Shown here: positions 15,448 to 21,921 of the stretch, piece by piece
Layout of the letters: every line of letters begins with the position of its first letter
Position numbering within the stretch: the stretch's first letter is position 1
Assembly: GCA_031426915.1 (NCBI GenBank)
Contig: JASJPB010000049.1
Location: 1 to 21,921 of the forward strand
Reading direction: 5' to 3'
Source of the DNA: Sulfurimicrobium sp031426915
GTDB lineage: Bacteria; Pseudomonadota; Gammaproteobacteria; Burkholderiales; Sulfuricellaceae
Length of the DNA: 21,921 bases
Position numbers and translations under genes: made by a program
Notes under the pieces: model-generated
What the model saw: the letters and a program-made list of their open reading frames with translations, nothing else
Database searches by the model: none
Told to the model about the DNA's origin: nothing

Positions 15448-16434
15448 GTGCATTGGCTTGAAAGGCAATGGAACCGGCGCGGCCCCTGGCTGGCGCTGTT
15501 GTTTCCGTTCAGCGCAATGTTCTGGCTGCTTTCCTCATTGCGCCGCTGGAGCTATCGCCAGGGCTGGCTGAGTTCGGAATGCCTGCCAGCAATGGTAATC
15601 GTGGTGGGCAATATCACCGTCGGCGGTAGCGGCAAAACACCCCTGGTGCTGTGGCTGGCGCAGTTTCTGCGACAACAGGGTTTTCGCCCCGGTATCGTGA
15701 GCCGGGGTTATGGCGGCAGCGCAGTGCTTCCGCAACAGGCCGAACCGGACGGGGATGCGGCGCAGGTTGGGGACGAACCCTTGCTCTTGGCACGCAGAAG
15801 TCATTGCCCGGTATGGGTGGGGCGTGACCGGGTGGCGGCAGGCCGCGCCCTGCTTGCCGCTCATCCTGAATGTGACGTGATCATCAGTGATGACGGCCTG
15901 CAGCATTACCGCCTGCGACGGGACATGGAAATTGCGGTGGTGGATGGGCAACGTCGCTTCGGTAATGGCTACCTGTTACCTGCCGGACCCCTGCGCGAAG
16001 GGGTGGGGCGGCTGTGTAGCGTGGATGCGGTGGTGGTGAATGGCAACGAGGAAGTGACAAGTTCCGTGCCACAATTCCACATGCGCTTGCGCGGCGTCGC
16101 ACTGAGCAATCTGCGTTCCGGTGTAACGGCCGGCGTTGAAGGATTCAAGGGGAAAAGTATTCACGCCTTGGCAGGGATCGGTCACCCACCACGTTTTTTC
16201 GACCATCTGCACGGTCTGGGGCTGGAATTCGAAGCGCACTCCTTCCCCGATCATTACGCTTATCGCCCGGGAGACCTGGATTGGCCGGGTGCCGATGCGG
16301 TGTTGATGACGGAGAAAGACGCTGTGAAATGTGCTGCAATTGCCACCGACCGGCACTGGGTGCTGGCTGTTGACGCCGAGCTGGATCCTGGCCTGGGCGT
16401 ACTCATACTCGACAAGTTCAAGGGAGCGAAATAA
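15448..16434 (+). CDS. lpxK: Tetraacyldisaccharide 4'-kinase LpxK (lipid A synthesis)
   Basis: A 328-residue protein, the same length as E. coli LpxK, starting with GTG. It phosphorylates the 4' position of the tetraacyldisaccharide-1-phosphate to give lipid IVA at the inner membrane's cytoplasmic face. Motifs: an N-terminal hydrophobic helix (about 14-30), the P-loop GNITVGGSGKTP at 54-65, SRGYGG, VGDEPLLLARR, ISDDGLQHYRLRRDMEIAVVDG, the LLPAGPLREG segment, and near the C-terminus FPDHYAY and MTEKDAVKC. The ribosome site is weak. Its stop overlaps the next gene's start by one base (TAATG). Confidence 0.96.
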   Translation: MHWLERQWNRRGPWLALLFPFSAMFWLLSSLRRWSYRQGWLSSECLPAMVIVVGNITVGGSGKTPLVLWLAQFLRQQGFRPGIVSRGYGGSAVLPQQAEPDGDAAQVGDEPLLLARRSHCPVWVGRDRVAAGRALLAAHPECDVIISDDGLQHYRLRRDMEIAVVDGQRRFGNGYLLPAGPLREGVGRLCSVDAVVVNGNEEVTSSVPQFHMRLRGVALSNLRSGVTAGVEGFKGKSIHALAGIGHPPRFFDHLHGLGLEFEAHSFPDHYAYRPGDLDWPGADAVLMTEKDAVKCAAIATDRHWVLAVDAELDPGLGVLILDKFKGAK

Positions 16435-16613
16435 TGGATGCGAAGTTACTCGAAATTTTGGTGTGTCCCCTGTGCAAGGGGCCGCTGGTATACAAAAAGG
16501 CGGAACAGGAACTCATCTGCAAGCCTTGCCGCCTTGGCTACCCGGTCAAGGATGACATTCCGGTGATGCTGGAAGAAGAAGCGCGCAAGCTGCCGCCCGA
16601 GGAAGAAGTGTGA
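16434..16613 (+). CDS. ycaR: Trm112/YcaR-family small zinc-ribbon protein
   Basis: A 59-residue protein starting MDAKLLEILVCPLCKG, with a second Cys pair in LICKPCRLGYPVKDDIPVML. Cys11, Cys14, Cys29 and Cys32 complete a four-cysteine zinc ribbon; E. coli YcaR lacks one of the second pair. It belongs to UPF0434/Trm112, known elsewhere as a methyltransferase-activating partner; the bacterial role here is not established. A GGGAG ribosome site (16422-16426) precedes the ATG, which shares its A with the lpxK stop. The position between lpxK and kdsB is conserved in many Gram-negatives, including Pseudomonas. Confidence 0.93.
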   Translation: MDAKLLEILVCPLCKGPLVYKKAEQELICKPCRLGYPVKDDIPVMLEEEARKLPPEEEV

Positions 16614-16616
16614 TGG

Positions 16617-16662
16617 GTAATGGGTGATGAGGAATGGGAAATCCCATCGCATCACCCATCAC
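16617..16662. repeat. Inverted repeat of GGGTGATG type in the ycaR-kdsB gap
   Basis: Left arm 16617-16629 and right arm 16650-16662 are inverted copies matching 12 of 13 bases, with an inner ATGGGA/TCCCAT stem (16634-16639/16642-16647). After the right arm the same unit continues as short direct CATCACA-type repeats up to the kdsB start. As a result no purine-rich ribosome site lies before the kdsB ATG. The units look like simple 'tgatggg' repeats amplified in place. Confidence 0.7.
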
Positions 16663-16677
16663 ACATCACACATCACC

Positions 16678-17430
16678 ATGAACTTCAAGGTCGTCATCCC
16701 CGCCCGTTATGCCTCCACCCGTCTGCCCGGCAAGCCGCTTGCAGATATTGCCGGCAAGCCCATGGTAGTGCGGGTAGCGGAACGGGCGTTGCAAAGCGGG
16801 GCTGCGGAAGTGTGGGTCGCCACCGACCACGAGGAGGTGGCGCAGGCGGTGCGGGCGCACGGCATGAATGTGTGTCTGACCTCGCCCGACCATGCCTCCG
16901 GGACCGACCGCATCGCCGAGGTGGCCGCCCAGCGTGGCTGGGGAGACGAGGAAATCGTCGTCAACGTGCAGGGAGACGAACCGCTGATCGGGACCGAACT
17001 GATTGGTGCCGTGGCGCAGCATTTGCGCGACCACCCTCTGGCGTCGATATCCACCGCCTGCCATGCCTTGCACGAACGCGCCGAAATGTTCAACCCGAAC
17101 GTGGTGAAAGTGGTGCTGGACCGGGAAAGCCATGCCCTGTATTTCAGTCGCGGCGCCATCCCTTACGCACGGGATGCCTTCGCCGCAGGAGGCTTTCCCT
17201 CAGCCTTGCCGGCTTATCGCCACATCGGCGTCTATGCCTACCGTGTCAGCTTCCTCAATACTTACGGCAAGCTTGCGCCGGCGGCAATCGAACAGTACGA
17301 GGCGCTGGAGCAGTTGCGCGCCCTGTGGCATGGCTACAAGATCAGCGTCGCCATTGTGGATGCAATTCCAAGTGCCGGCGTGGATACGCCGGAAGATTTG
17401 CAAAGAGTGCGGGAGTTGTTCAAAGGTTGA
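16678..17430 (+). CDS. kdsB: CMP-Kdo synthetase (3-deoxy-manno-octulosonate cytidylyltransferase)
   Basis: A 250-residue cytidylyltransferase that activates Kdo as CMP-Kdo for LPS inner-core assembly in the cytoplasm. The start MNFKVVIPARYASTRLPGKPL matches the E. coli protein, so I use the ATG at 16678, although the frame is open to 16624 and no ribosome site is visible. Motifs: nucleotide-binding ARYASTRLPGKPL (9-21), TDHEEV near 49-54, SGTDRIAEV, the metal site NVQGDEPLI with Asp100, FSRGAIPY, and the C-terminal GVDTPEDLQRV. It fits the lipid A/Kdo cluster with lpxK. Confidence 0.96.
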   Translation: MNFKVVIPARYASTRLPGKPLADIAGKPMVVRVAERALQSGAAEVWVATDHEEVAQAVRAHGMNVCLTSPDHASGTDRIAEVAAQRGWGDEEIVVNVQGDEPLIGTELIGAVAQHLRDHPLASISTACHALHERAEMFNPNVVKVVLDRESHALYFSRGAIPYARDAFAAGGFPSALPAYRHIGVYAYRVSFLNTYGKLAPAAIEQYEALEQLRALWHGYKISVAIVDAIPSAGVDTPEDLQRVRELFKG

Positions 17431-17700
17431 TTCATATCAAAAGAATCGGCTTATAACTTTATAAAAAAAATTAAATGTGCACGGCGGAGTAATTGCAATA
17501 CCCTGTTTAGCAAATCAAGATGTTCTTATCCACGATAAGGAAAGGCACGCTTCATTATCACTTCGACATGTCTCCATCGCGCGGGCGTTCTGGAATTAGT
17601 CCATGCTTCCATGTAAAGTCCGGTTCTTGTCCGTCGGCGTTGTCGCGGGGAAATGTTGCACCAGTTTCATAAACTCAACCAAAATGAACGGAGAAAATTA
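17431..17700. promoter_or_regulatory. kdsB-adk gap: AT-rich, with a small dyad and the adk ribosome site
   Basis: This 270-bp gap starts AT-rich with an A-run (17462-17469) but has no GC stem before it, so it is not a clear terminator. A 6-bp dyad CTTATC-CAC-GATAAG (17525-17539) includes a DnaA-like TTATCCACG (one mismatch). The GGAG at 17690-17693 is the adk ribosome site. A promoter for adk is likely here, but I could not pick a clear -35/-10 pair. I see no gene. Confidence 0.45.
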
Positions 17701-18354
17701 ATGCGTTTGATTCTGCTGGGAGGCCCAGGGGCCGGTAAAGGAACACAGGCCAACTACATCAAGGAAAAATTCGGTATTCCCCAGATATCAACGGGCGACA
17801 TGCTGCGCGCAGCAGTAAAAGCCGGCACAGAACTGGGTATCGCCGCCAAGAAAATCATGGATGCCGGTGGTCTGGTTTCCGACGAAATCATTATCGGTCT
17901 GGTAAAAGATCGCATCCAGGCAGATGATTGCAAAGCGGGTTTCCTGTTCGACGGCTTCCCCCGCACCATTCCCCAGGCTGATGCCATGAAGGCCGCCGGT
18001 GTGCCGATTGACTACGTGGTGGAAATTGACGTGGCTGACGATGAAATCATCAAGCGCATGTCCGGCCGCCGCGTGCATGTGGCTTCGGGCCGTACTTACC
18101 ACGTGATATTCAATGCTCCCAAAGTGGCCGGCAAGGACGACGTGACAGGCGAGGATCTGATCCAGCGCGACGATGACACGGAAGAAACAGTCAAGAAACG
18201 CCTCGATATTTACCACGCTCAGACCGAACCGCTGGTGAAATACTATTCCGACTGGGCAGCTTCCGGTGCCGCTGGTTCCCCCAAGTGCGTGAAGGTCTCG
18301 GGCACCGGCAAAGTGGAAGAAATCCGCGATGCAATTTTTGCCGCTTTGAAATAA
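17701..18354 (+). CDS. adk: Adenylate kinase
   Basis: A 217-residue long-form adenylate kinase (ATP + AMP = 2 ADP, cytoplasm). The ATG at 17701 follows a GGAG site with 7-bp spacing and gives the normal start MRLILLGGPGAGKGTQ; an in-frame upstream ATG at 17653 is not needed. Motifs: P-loop GGPGAGKGT at 7-15, AMP site STGDMLRA at 30-37, FDGFPRTIPQA at 83-93, and a LID domain at about 122-159 (GRRVHVASGRTYH to LIQRDDDTEETVKKRL). The LID lacks the zinc cysteines of some Gram-positive enzymes. It lies upstream of the pyrophosphate-using genes. Confidence 0.97.
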   Translation: MRLILLGGPGAGKGTQANYIKEKFGIPQISTGDMLRAAVKAGTELGIAAKKIMDAGGLVSDEIIIGLVKDRIQADDCKAGFLFDGFPRTIPQADAMKAAGVPIDYVVEIDVADDEIIKRMSGRRVHVASGRTYHVIFNAPKVAGKDDVTGEDLIQRDDDTEETVKKRLDIYHAQTEPLVKYYSDWAASGAAGSPKCVKVSGTGKVEEIRDAIFAALK

Positions 18355-18367
18355 GAACCCGGCTGCG

Positions 18368-18727
18368 ATGAAGAAACCGTCCGTTACAGATATCACCAGT
18401 ACCGAGCTGTGGGTGGTGGAAACCGCGATCAAGGAGCGCTATGGCGCGGGAGCGATCGAGGTGCAGGTGGCGGATTCCGACATCCGTCTCGACCCCGCCG
18501 ACCGTGAAATGACTTCCTGTCCAACCCTGTACTGGACCGATGGCACGGCGCATTTCGTGATTTTCAAGGTGGGCGACAGTCTTTTTCGCAGCCAGTTTTT
18601 CTATTCCAAAAGAGAACAGTTCGGCACCGGCCGCAGGGATTACGATTCCCTGGGAGAGTGCGTGTCCCTGTTGTTGAAAATGGAGGCGGATCACCGCAGT
18701 ACCTTGGTCGCCAAAGAACAAATATAA
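18368..18727 (+). CDS. Small uncharacterised protein between adk and pfp
   Basis: A 119-residue soluble protein I do not recognise. It starts 13 bp after adk and ends 28 bp before pfp, in the same direction. Visible parts: MKKPSVTDITSTELWVVETAIKERYG, an acidic stretch with DSDIRLDPADREMTSCP, and strand-like TLYWTDGTAHFVIFKVGDSLFRSQFFYSKREQF. There is no signal peptide or membrane segment. Codon use looks like the neighbours and the position is consistent with a real operon member. The ribosome site is weak. A link to the energy module is suggested only by position. Confidence 0.75.
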   Translation: MKKPSVTDITSTELWVVETAIKERYGAGAIEVQVADSDIRLDPADREMTSCPTLYWTDGTAHFVIFKVGDSLFRSQFFYSKREQFGTGRRDYDSLGECVSLLLKMEADHRSTLVAKEQI

Positions 18728-18755
18728 CCAGAATCGAATTAATTTGGAGGATGTA

Positions 18756-20015
18756 ATGGCGAAGAAAAATGCCTTTTATGCTCAGTCCGGCGGTGTCACC
18801 GCCGTCATCAATGCTTCTGCTTGTGGCGTGATCGAAACCGCCCGGGCCAACAAGGACAAGATCGGCAAGGTCTACGCCGGCCGCAACGGCATCATCGGCG
18901 CCTTGACCGAGGATCTGATCGACACCAGCAAGGACAATGCCAAGGCCATCGCGGCCCTGCGCCACACCCCCTCCGGCGCCTTCGGTTCCTGCCGCTACAA
19001 GATGAAAAGCCTGGAACAGAACAAGCGCGAATACGACCGTCTGATCGAGGTGTTCAAGGCCCACAACATCGGCTACTTCTTCTACAACGGTGGTGGCGAT
19101 TCCGCCGACACCTGCCTCAAGGTCTCCCAGTTGGCCAAGACCACAGGTTACCCGATCCAGGCCATCCACGTGCCCAAGACCGTGGACAACGACCTGCCCA
19201 TTACCGACAACTGTCCCGGCTTCGGCTCGGTGGCCAAGTACATCGCGGTGTCCACCCTGGAAGCGACCTTCGACGTGCGCTCCATGTGCAAGACCTCGAC
19301 CAAGGTATTCGTGCTTGAAGTCATGGGCCGCCACGCCGGCTGGATTGCCGCGGCGGGCGCCATGGCTTCCACCAAGGACCAGGAACTGCCGATCGTGGTT
19401 TTGTTCCCTGAAGTCGCCTTCAACAAGGAAAAATTCCTCGCCAAGGTGGATGAACTGGTGAAGAAATTCGGCTACTGCACCGTGGTGGTGTCCGAGGGCG
19501 TGATGAGCGCCGACGGCAAGTTCCTCGCCGACCAGGGTCTCAAGGACGCCTTCGGTCATGCCCAGTTGGGTGGCGTGGCACCGGTGGTGGCGAACATCGT
19601 CCGTGAAGGCCTTGGCCTCAAGTACCACTGGGGTGTCGCGGACTACCTGCAACGCGCGGCGCGCCACATTGCTTCCAAGTCCGACGTCGATCAGGCCTAC
19701 GCCATGGGCAAGGCGGCGGTGGAATTCGCGCTCAAGGGCCACAATTCGGTCATGCCGACCATCGAGCGCGTGCCGGGCAAGACTTACAAGTGGAAAGTCG
19801 GCATGGCGGATCTGTCGAAGGTCGCCAACGTCGAGAAAATGATGCCGAAAAACTTCATCACCAAGGATGGCTTCGGTGTCACCGAGAAGTGCCGCGAATA
19901 CCTGGCGCCGCTGATGAAGGGCGAGGATTACCCTCCCTATAAGGATGGTTTGCCGCAGTACGTGATGCTGAAAAATGTAGCGGTACCGAAAAAGCTGGAC
20001 GAATTTACTCTGTGA
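18756..20015 (+). CDS. pfp: Pyrophosphate-dependent 6-phosphofructokinase
   Basis: A 419-residue phosphofructokinase using PPi instead of ATP, and therefore reversible (fructose-6-P + PPi to fructose-1,6-bisP + Pi). The start ATG has the strong site GGAGG at 18746-18750. Sequence evidence for PPi use: NGGGDSADT at 111-119 has Asp115 where ATP enzymes have Gly104, and PKTVDNDL at 140-147 has Lys141 where ATP enzymes have Gly. Catalytic DND is present, as is MGRHAGWIAAAG at 190-201. It starts MAKKNAFYAQSGGVTAVINA, typical of the PPi family. In methanotrophs such as Methylococcus, pfp is co-transcribed with a membrane pyrophosphatase gene, matching the hppA neighbour here. Confidence 0.95.
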   Translation: MAKKNAFYAQSGGVTAVINASACGVIETARANKDKIGKVYAGRNGIIGALTEDLIDTSKDNAKAIAALRHTPSGAFGSCRYKMKSLEQNKREYDRLIEVFKAHNIGYFFYNGGGDSADTCLKVSQLAKTTGYPIQAIHVPKTVDNDLPITDNCPGFGSVAKYIAVSTLEATFDVRSMCKTSTKVFVLEVMGRHAGWIAAAGAMASTKDQELPIVVLFPEVAFNKEKFLAKVDELVKKFGYCTVVVSEGVMSADGKFLADQGLKDAFGHAQLGGVAPVVANIVREGLGLKYHWGVADYLQRAARHIASKSDVDQAYAMGKAAVEFALKGHNSVMPTIERVPGKTYKWKVGMADLSKVANVEKMMPKNFITKDGFGVTEKCREYLAPLMKGEDYPPYKDGLPQYVMLKNVAVPKKLDEFTL

Positions 20016-20224
20016 CCCTGGACCGGGCGCGCTACTTCCTGGCGATTCAGGTGAACTTTGGCGGCGGCTACAATGCCAATTCCGCCAAGCTCATCCTGTC
20101 CGAGATGCAAAAGGATTACGGGCAGGAAGTGGTGGATCAATTGATCCGTGAATTCGATCTGGAAAAAGTTTTTGGCTTCGCACCCGGCACTTGCTTCGAA
20201 GGCGGTGTGGTGGTGAAGGGCTGA
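20012..20224 (+). CDS. Small uncharacterised protein overlapping the pfp stop
   Basis: A 70-residue reading frame starting with GTG that overlaps the pfp stop by 4 bp (GTGA), so it is probably translated by coupling. It begins MTLDRARYFLAIQVNFGGGYNANSAKLILSEMQKDYG and ends with FAPGTCFEGGVVVKG. It has no membrane segment. It is short, but composition and the coupled start argue that it is real. I do not recognise a family; no function is assigned. Confidence 0.6.
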   Translation: MTLDRARYFLAIQVNFGGGYNANSAKLILSEMQKDYGQEVVDQLIREFDLEKVFGFAPGTCFEGGVVVKG

Positions 20225-20378
20225 AATGGCAGTAGTGTTGAACGCATCAACTTGCAAAATAATAACGAAATAAGACTTGGATTTAAGCGCAGCTGAATCT
20301 GGTTGCGGATTTATCGGCGGGGGGCATGTGGCCAGCCCGGATTGGCCTAGTAACCAAATTAGAAGGGATGGTGTCATC
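20225..20378 (+). promoter_or_regulatory. Leader region upstream of hppA
   Basis: This 154-bp gap holds a GTTGA/TCAAC hairpin (20237-20241/20247-20251) just after the small gene's stop and a weak GGCCA/TGGCC dyad (20330-20334/20343-20347). The GAAGGGATGG stretch around 20362-20371 is a likely ribosome-binding region for hppA. There is no clear terminator or promoter pair, so whether hppA shares the pfp transcript is open. Confidence 0.4.
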
Positions 20379-21921
20379 ATGTCAGCAGGCTTGTTATTTG
20401 CATTAGTCTGCGCCGTCATCGCAATATTGTACGGTGCAGTGTCAACCAAGTGGATTCTGGGGTTGCCAACCGGCAACGATCGCATGCGGGAAATTCAGGC
20501 TGCGGTGCAGGAAGGCGCACAGGCCTATCTGAACCGGCAATACACGACTATTGGTATCGTCGGCGTGATCCTGCTGATAGCCATTTTTGTGGCGCTGGGC
20601 TGGCAAACCGCCGTTGGTTTTGCGATCGGTGCGCTTCTTTCTGGTCTGACTGGTTATATCGGCATGAACGTCTCGGTGCGCGCCAACGTGCGTACCGCGG
20701 AAGCGGCCAAGGACGGCATCAATGCCGCACTGAACGTGGCTTTCAAGGGCGGCGCCATTACCGGTTTGCTGGTGGTTGGCCTGGGTCTGCTGGGCGTGGC
20801 GGGCTACTACGCCTTCCTGACGCTCGCCATGGGTGCCAGTGCACAGGATGCCACCCACGCTCTGGTGGGTCTTGCCTTCGGTAGTTCGCTGATCTCCATC
20901 TTCGCTCGTCTTGGTGGCGGCATCTTCACCAAGGGCGCTGACGTTGGCGCCGATCTGGTAGGCAAGGTCGAAGCCAATATTCCCGAGGACGATCCACGCA
21001 ACCCTGCTGTGATTGCCGACAACGTGGGCGATAACGTGGGCGACTGCGCAGGTATGGCGGCCGACCTGTTCGAAACCTACGCCGTGACCATCATTGCCAC
21101 CATGGTGCTGGGCGGCCTGATGATTACCGGTTCCCCGGAAGCAGTAATCTATCCGCTGGTGCTGGGCGGGGTTTCCATCATTGCTTCCATTGTGGGCACT
21201 TTCTTCGTCAAGACACAGCCTGGCGCCAAGATCATGAACGCGCTGTACAGGGGTCTGATTGTCTCCGCTGTGCTGGCCGTGGTCGCGTTTTACCCCGTGA
21301 CCACCTGGGTGCTGGGCGAAGGCGTGATGATCGGCGACAAGCTGGTGACGTCGATGAACCTGTATCTGGCTTCCCTGATCGGCCTGGCATTGACCGCCGC
21401 GCTGGTATGGATTACCGAATACTACACCGCGACCGAGTTCAGCCCGGTGCGTCATATCGCCGAAGCCTCCACCACCGGTCACGGCACCAACGTGATCGCC
21501 GGTCTGGGCGTTTCCATGAAGTCCACAGCTGCTCCGGTGCTGGCTGTCTGTGCTGCGATTGGCGGTGCTTATTCCCTGGGTGGCCTTTACGGTATCGCGA
21601 TCGCTGCGACTTCCATGCTATCCATGGCCGGTATCATCGTGGCGCTCGACGCATATGGCCCGATTACCGACAACGCTGGCGGTATCGCGGAAATGGCTGG
21701 CTTGCCGGATGAAATCCGTAACATCACCGACCCGCTCGATGCGGTGGGCAATACCACCAAAGCCGTGACCAAGGGCTACGCCATCGGTTCCGCCGGTCTG
21801 GCCGCGCTGGTACTGTTCGCCGATTACACCCATGCGCTTTCCACGGGTGGCCGCGTACTGACTTTTGACCTGTCCAACCACATGGTCATCATTGGCCTGT
21901 TCATCGGCGGCATGGTGCCTT
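20379..21921 (+). CDS. hppA: Membrane-bound proton-pumping pyrophosphatase, K+-independent type, 3' end outside the window
   Basis: An open frame of 514 codons runs to the window edge; the family is usually 660-800 residues. It couples PPi hydrolysis to H+ transport across the membrane. Motifs: EGAQAYLNRQY near the start, the substrate-binding FTKGADVGADLVGKVEANIPEDDPRNPAVIADNVGD group, DNVGDCAGMAADLFE, the ATTGHGT-like STTGHGTNVIAGL, and GNTTKAVTKG with Lys461 and Thr464. A Lys at that GNTT-K position is the hallmark of K+-independent H+-PPases, while K+-dependent forms, including Na+ pumps, have Ala. Start ATG 20379 gives the normal MSAGLLFALVCAVIAILYG first membrane helix. With pfp it suggests PPi as an energy currency. 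Confidence 0.95.
   Translation, partial: MSAGLLFALVCAVIAILYGAVSTKWILGLPTGNDRMREIQAAVQEGAQAYLNRQYTTIGIVGVILLIAIFVALGWQTAVGFAIGALLSGLTGYIGMNVSVRANVRTAEAAKDGINAALNVAFKGGAITGLLVVGLGLLGVAGYYAFLTLAMGASAQDATHALVGLAFGSSLISIFARLGGGIFTKGADVGADLVGKVEANIPEDDPRNPAVIADNVGDNVGDCAGMAADLFETYAVTIIATMVLGGLMITGSPEAVIYPLVLGGVSIIASIVGTFFVKTQPGAKIMNALYRGLIVSAVLAVVAFYPVTTWVLGEGVMIGDKLVTSMNLYLASLIGLALTAALVWITEYYTATEFSPVRHIAEASTTGHGTNVIAGLGVSMKSTAAPVLAVCAAIGGAYSLGGLYGIAIAATSMLSMAGIIVALDAYGPITDNAGGIAEMAGLPDEIRNITDPLDAVGNTTKAVTKGYAIGSAGLAALVLFADYTHALSTGGRVLTFDLSNHMVIIGLFIGGMVP

Noticed and set aside
17462..17469. A-run after kdsB as an intrinsic terminator
   Set aside because: The run is A on the transcribed sense strand and has no GC-rich stem before it.
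18564..19742. Minus-strand open frame (392 codons) opposite pfp
   Set aside because: Antisense shadow with Gly/His/Val-rich composition; pfp is well supported.

Overview
The window looks like the chromosome of a Gram-negative betaproteobacterium. Evidence is the LPS/Kdo genes (lpxK, kdsB), the gene order exbB-exbD-lpxK-ycaR-kdsB-adk, a PPi-dependent phosphofructokinase next to a membrane pyrophosphatase, and high-GC coding sequence with AT-richer gaps. A Nitrosomonadales-like lineage (iron, sulfur, ammonia or methyl oxidisers) is a guess from gene content, not shown directly.

Left part, minus strand (1-6731): a metal-handling operon transcribed leftwards, czcC-czcB-czcA, then a small PII-like signalling protein, then a TerC/Alx-family membrane protein cut by the window edge. 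It encodes a tripartite heavy-metal RND pump from outer membrane to inner membrane, a candidate cytoplasmic sensor, and a second possible metal exporter. An 18-bp perfect inverted repeat sits between czcB and czcA. Upstream, also on the minus strand, is htpX (membrane zinc protease), divergent from nhaR, a LysR-type regulator.

Middle (9040-13795): mutL and miaA overlap by 4 bp on the plus strand. They converge on xseA and an uncharacterised single-span membrane protein, which overlap by 4 bp on the minus strand. Upstream of xseA is an AT-rich gap of about 330 bp with a cluster of DnaA-box-like sequences, one a perfect TTATCCACA, placed like a small origin or a DnaA-responsive site.

Right part, plus strand (14123-21921): exbB and exbD (proton-driven energiser), lpxK (lipid A 4'-kinase), a Trm112/YcaR zinc-ribbon protein, kdsB (CMP-Kdo synthetase), then adk, a conserved-looking unknown, PPi-dependent phosphofructokinase (pfp), a 70-residue unknown overlapping pfp by 4 bp, and hppA (K+-independent H+-pumping pyrophosphatase), which runs off the end. 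adk-pfp-hppA reads as an adenylate/pyrophosphate energy module.

The most striking structure is a 267-bp non-coding element (14729-14995) filling the space between exbB and exbD. It consists of three long inverted repeats: an outer 30-bp pair (29/30) enclosing two adjacent hairpins with 22-bp (22/22) and 21-bp (20/21) arms. The three stems meet almost without linkers, so DNA or RNA could fold into a three-way junction. It begins at the base after the exbB stop codon and ends 5 bp before the exbD start. The only ribosome-binding-like bases for exbD lie inside its terminal repeat.
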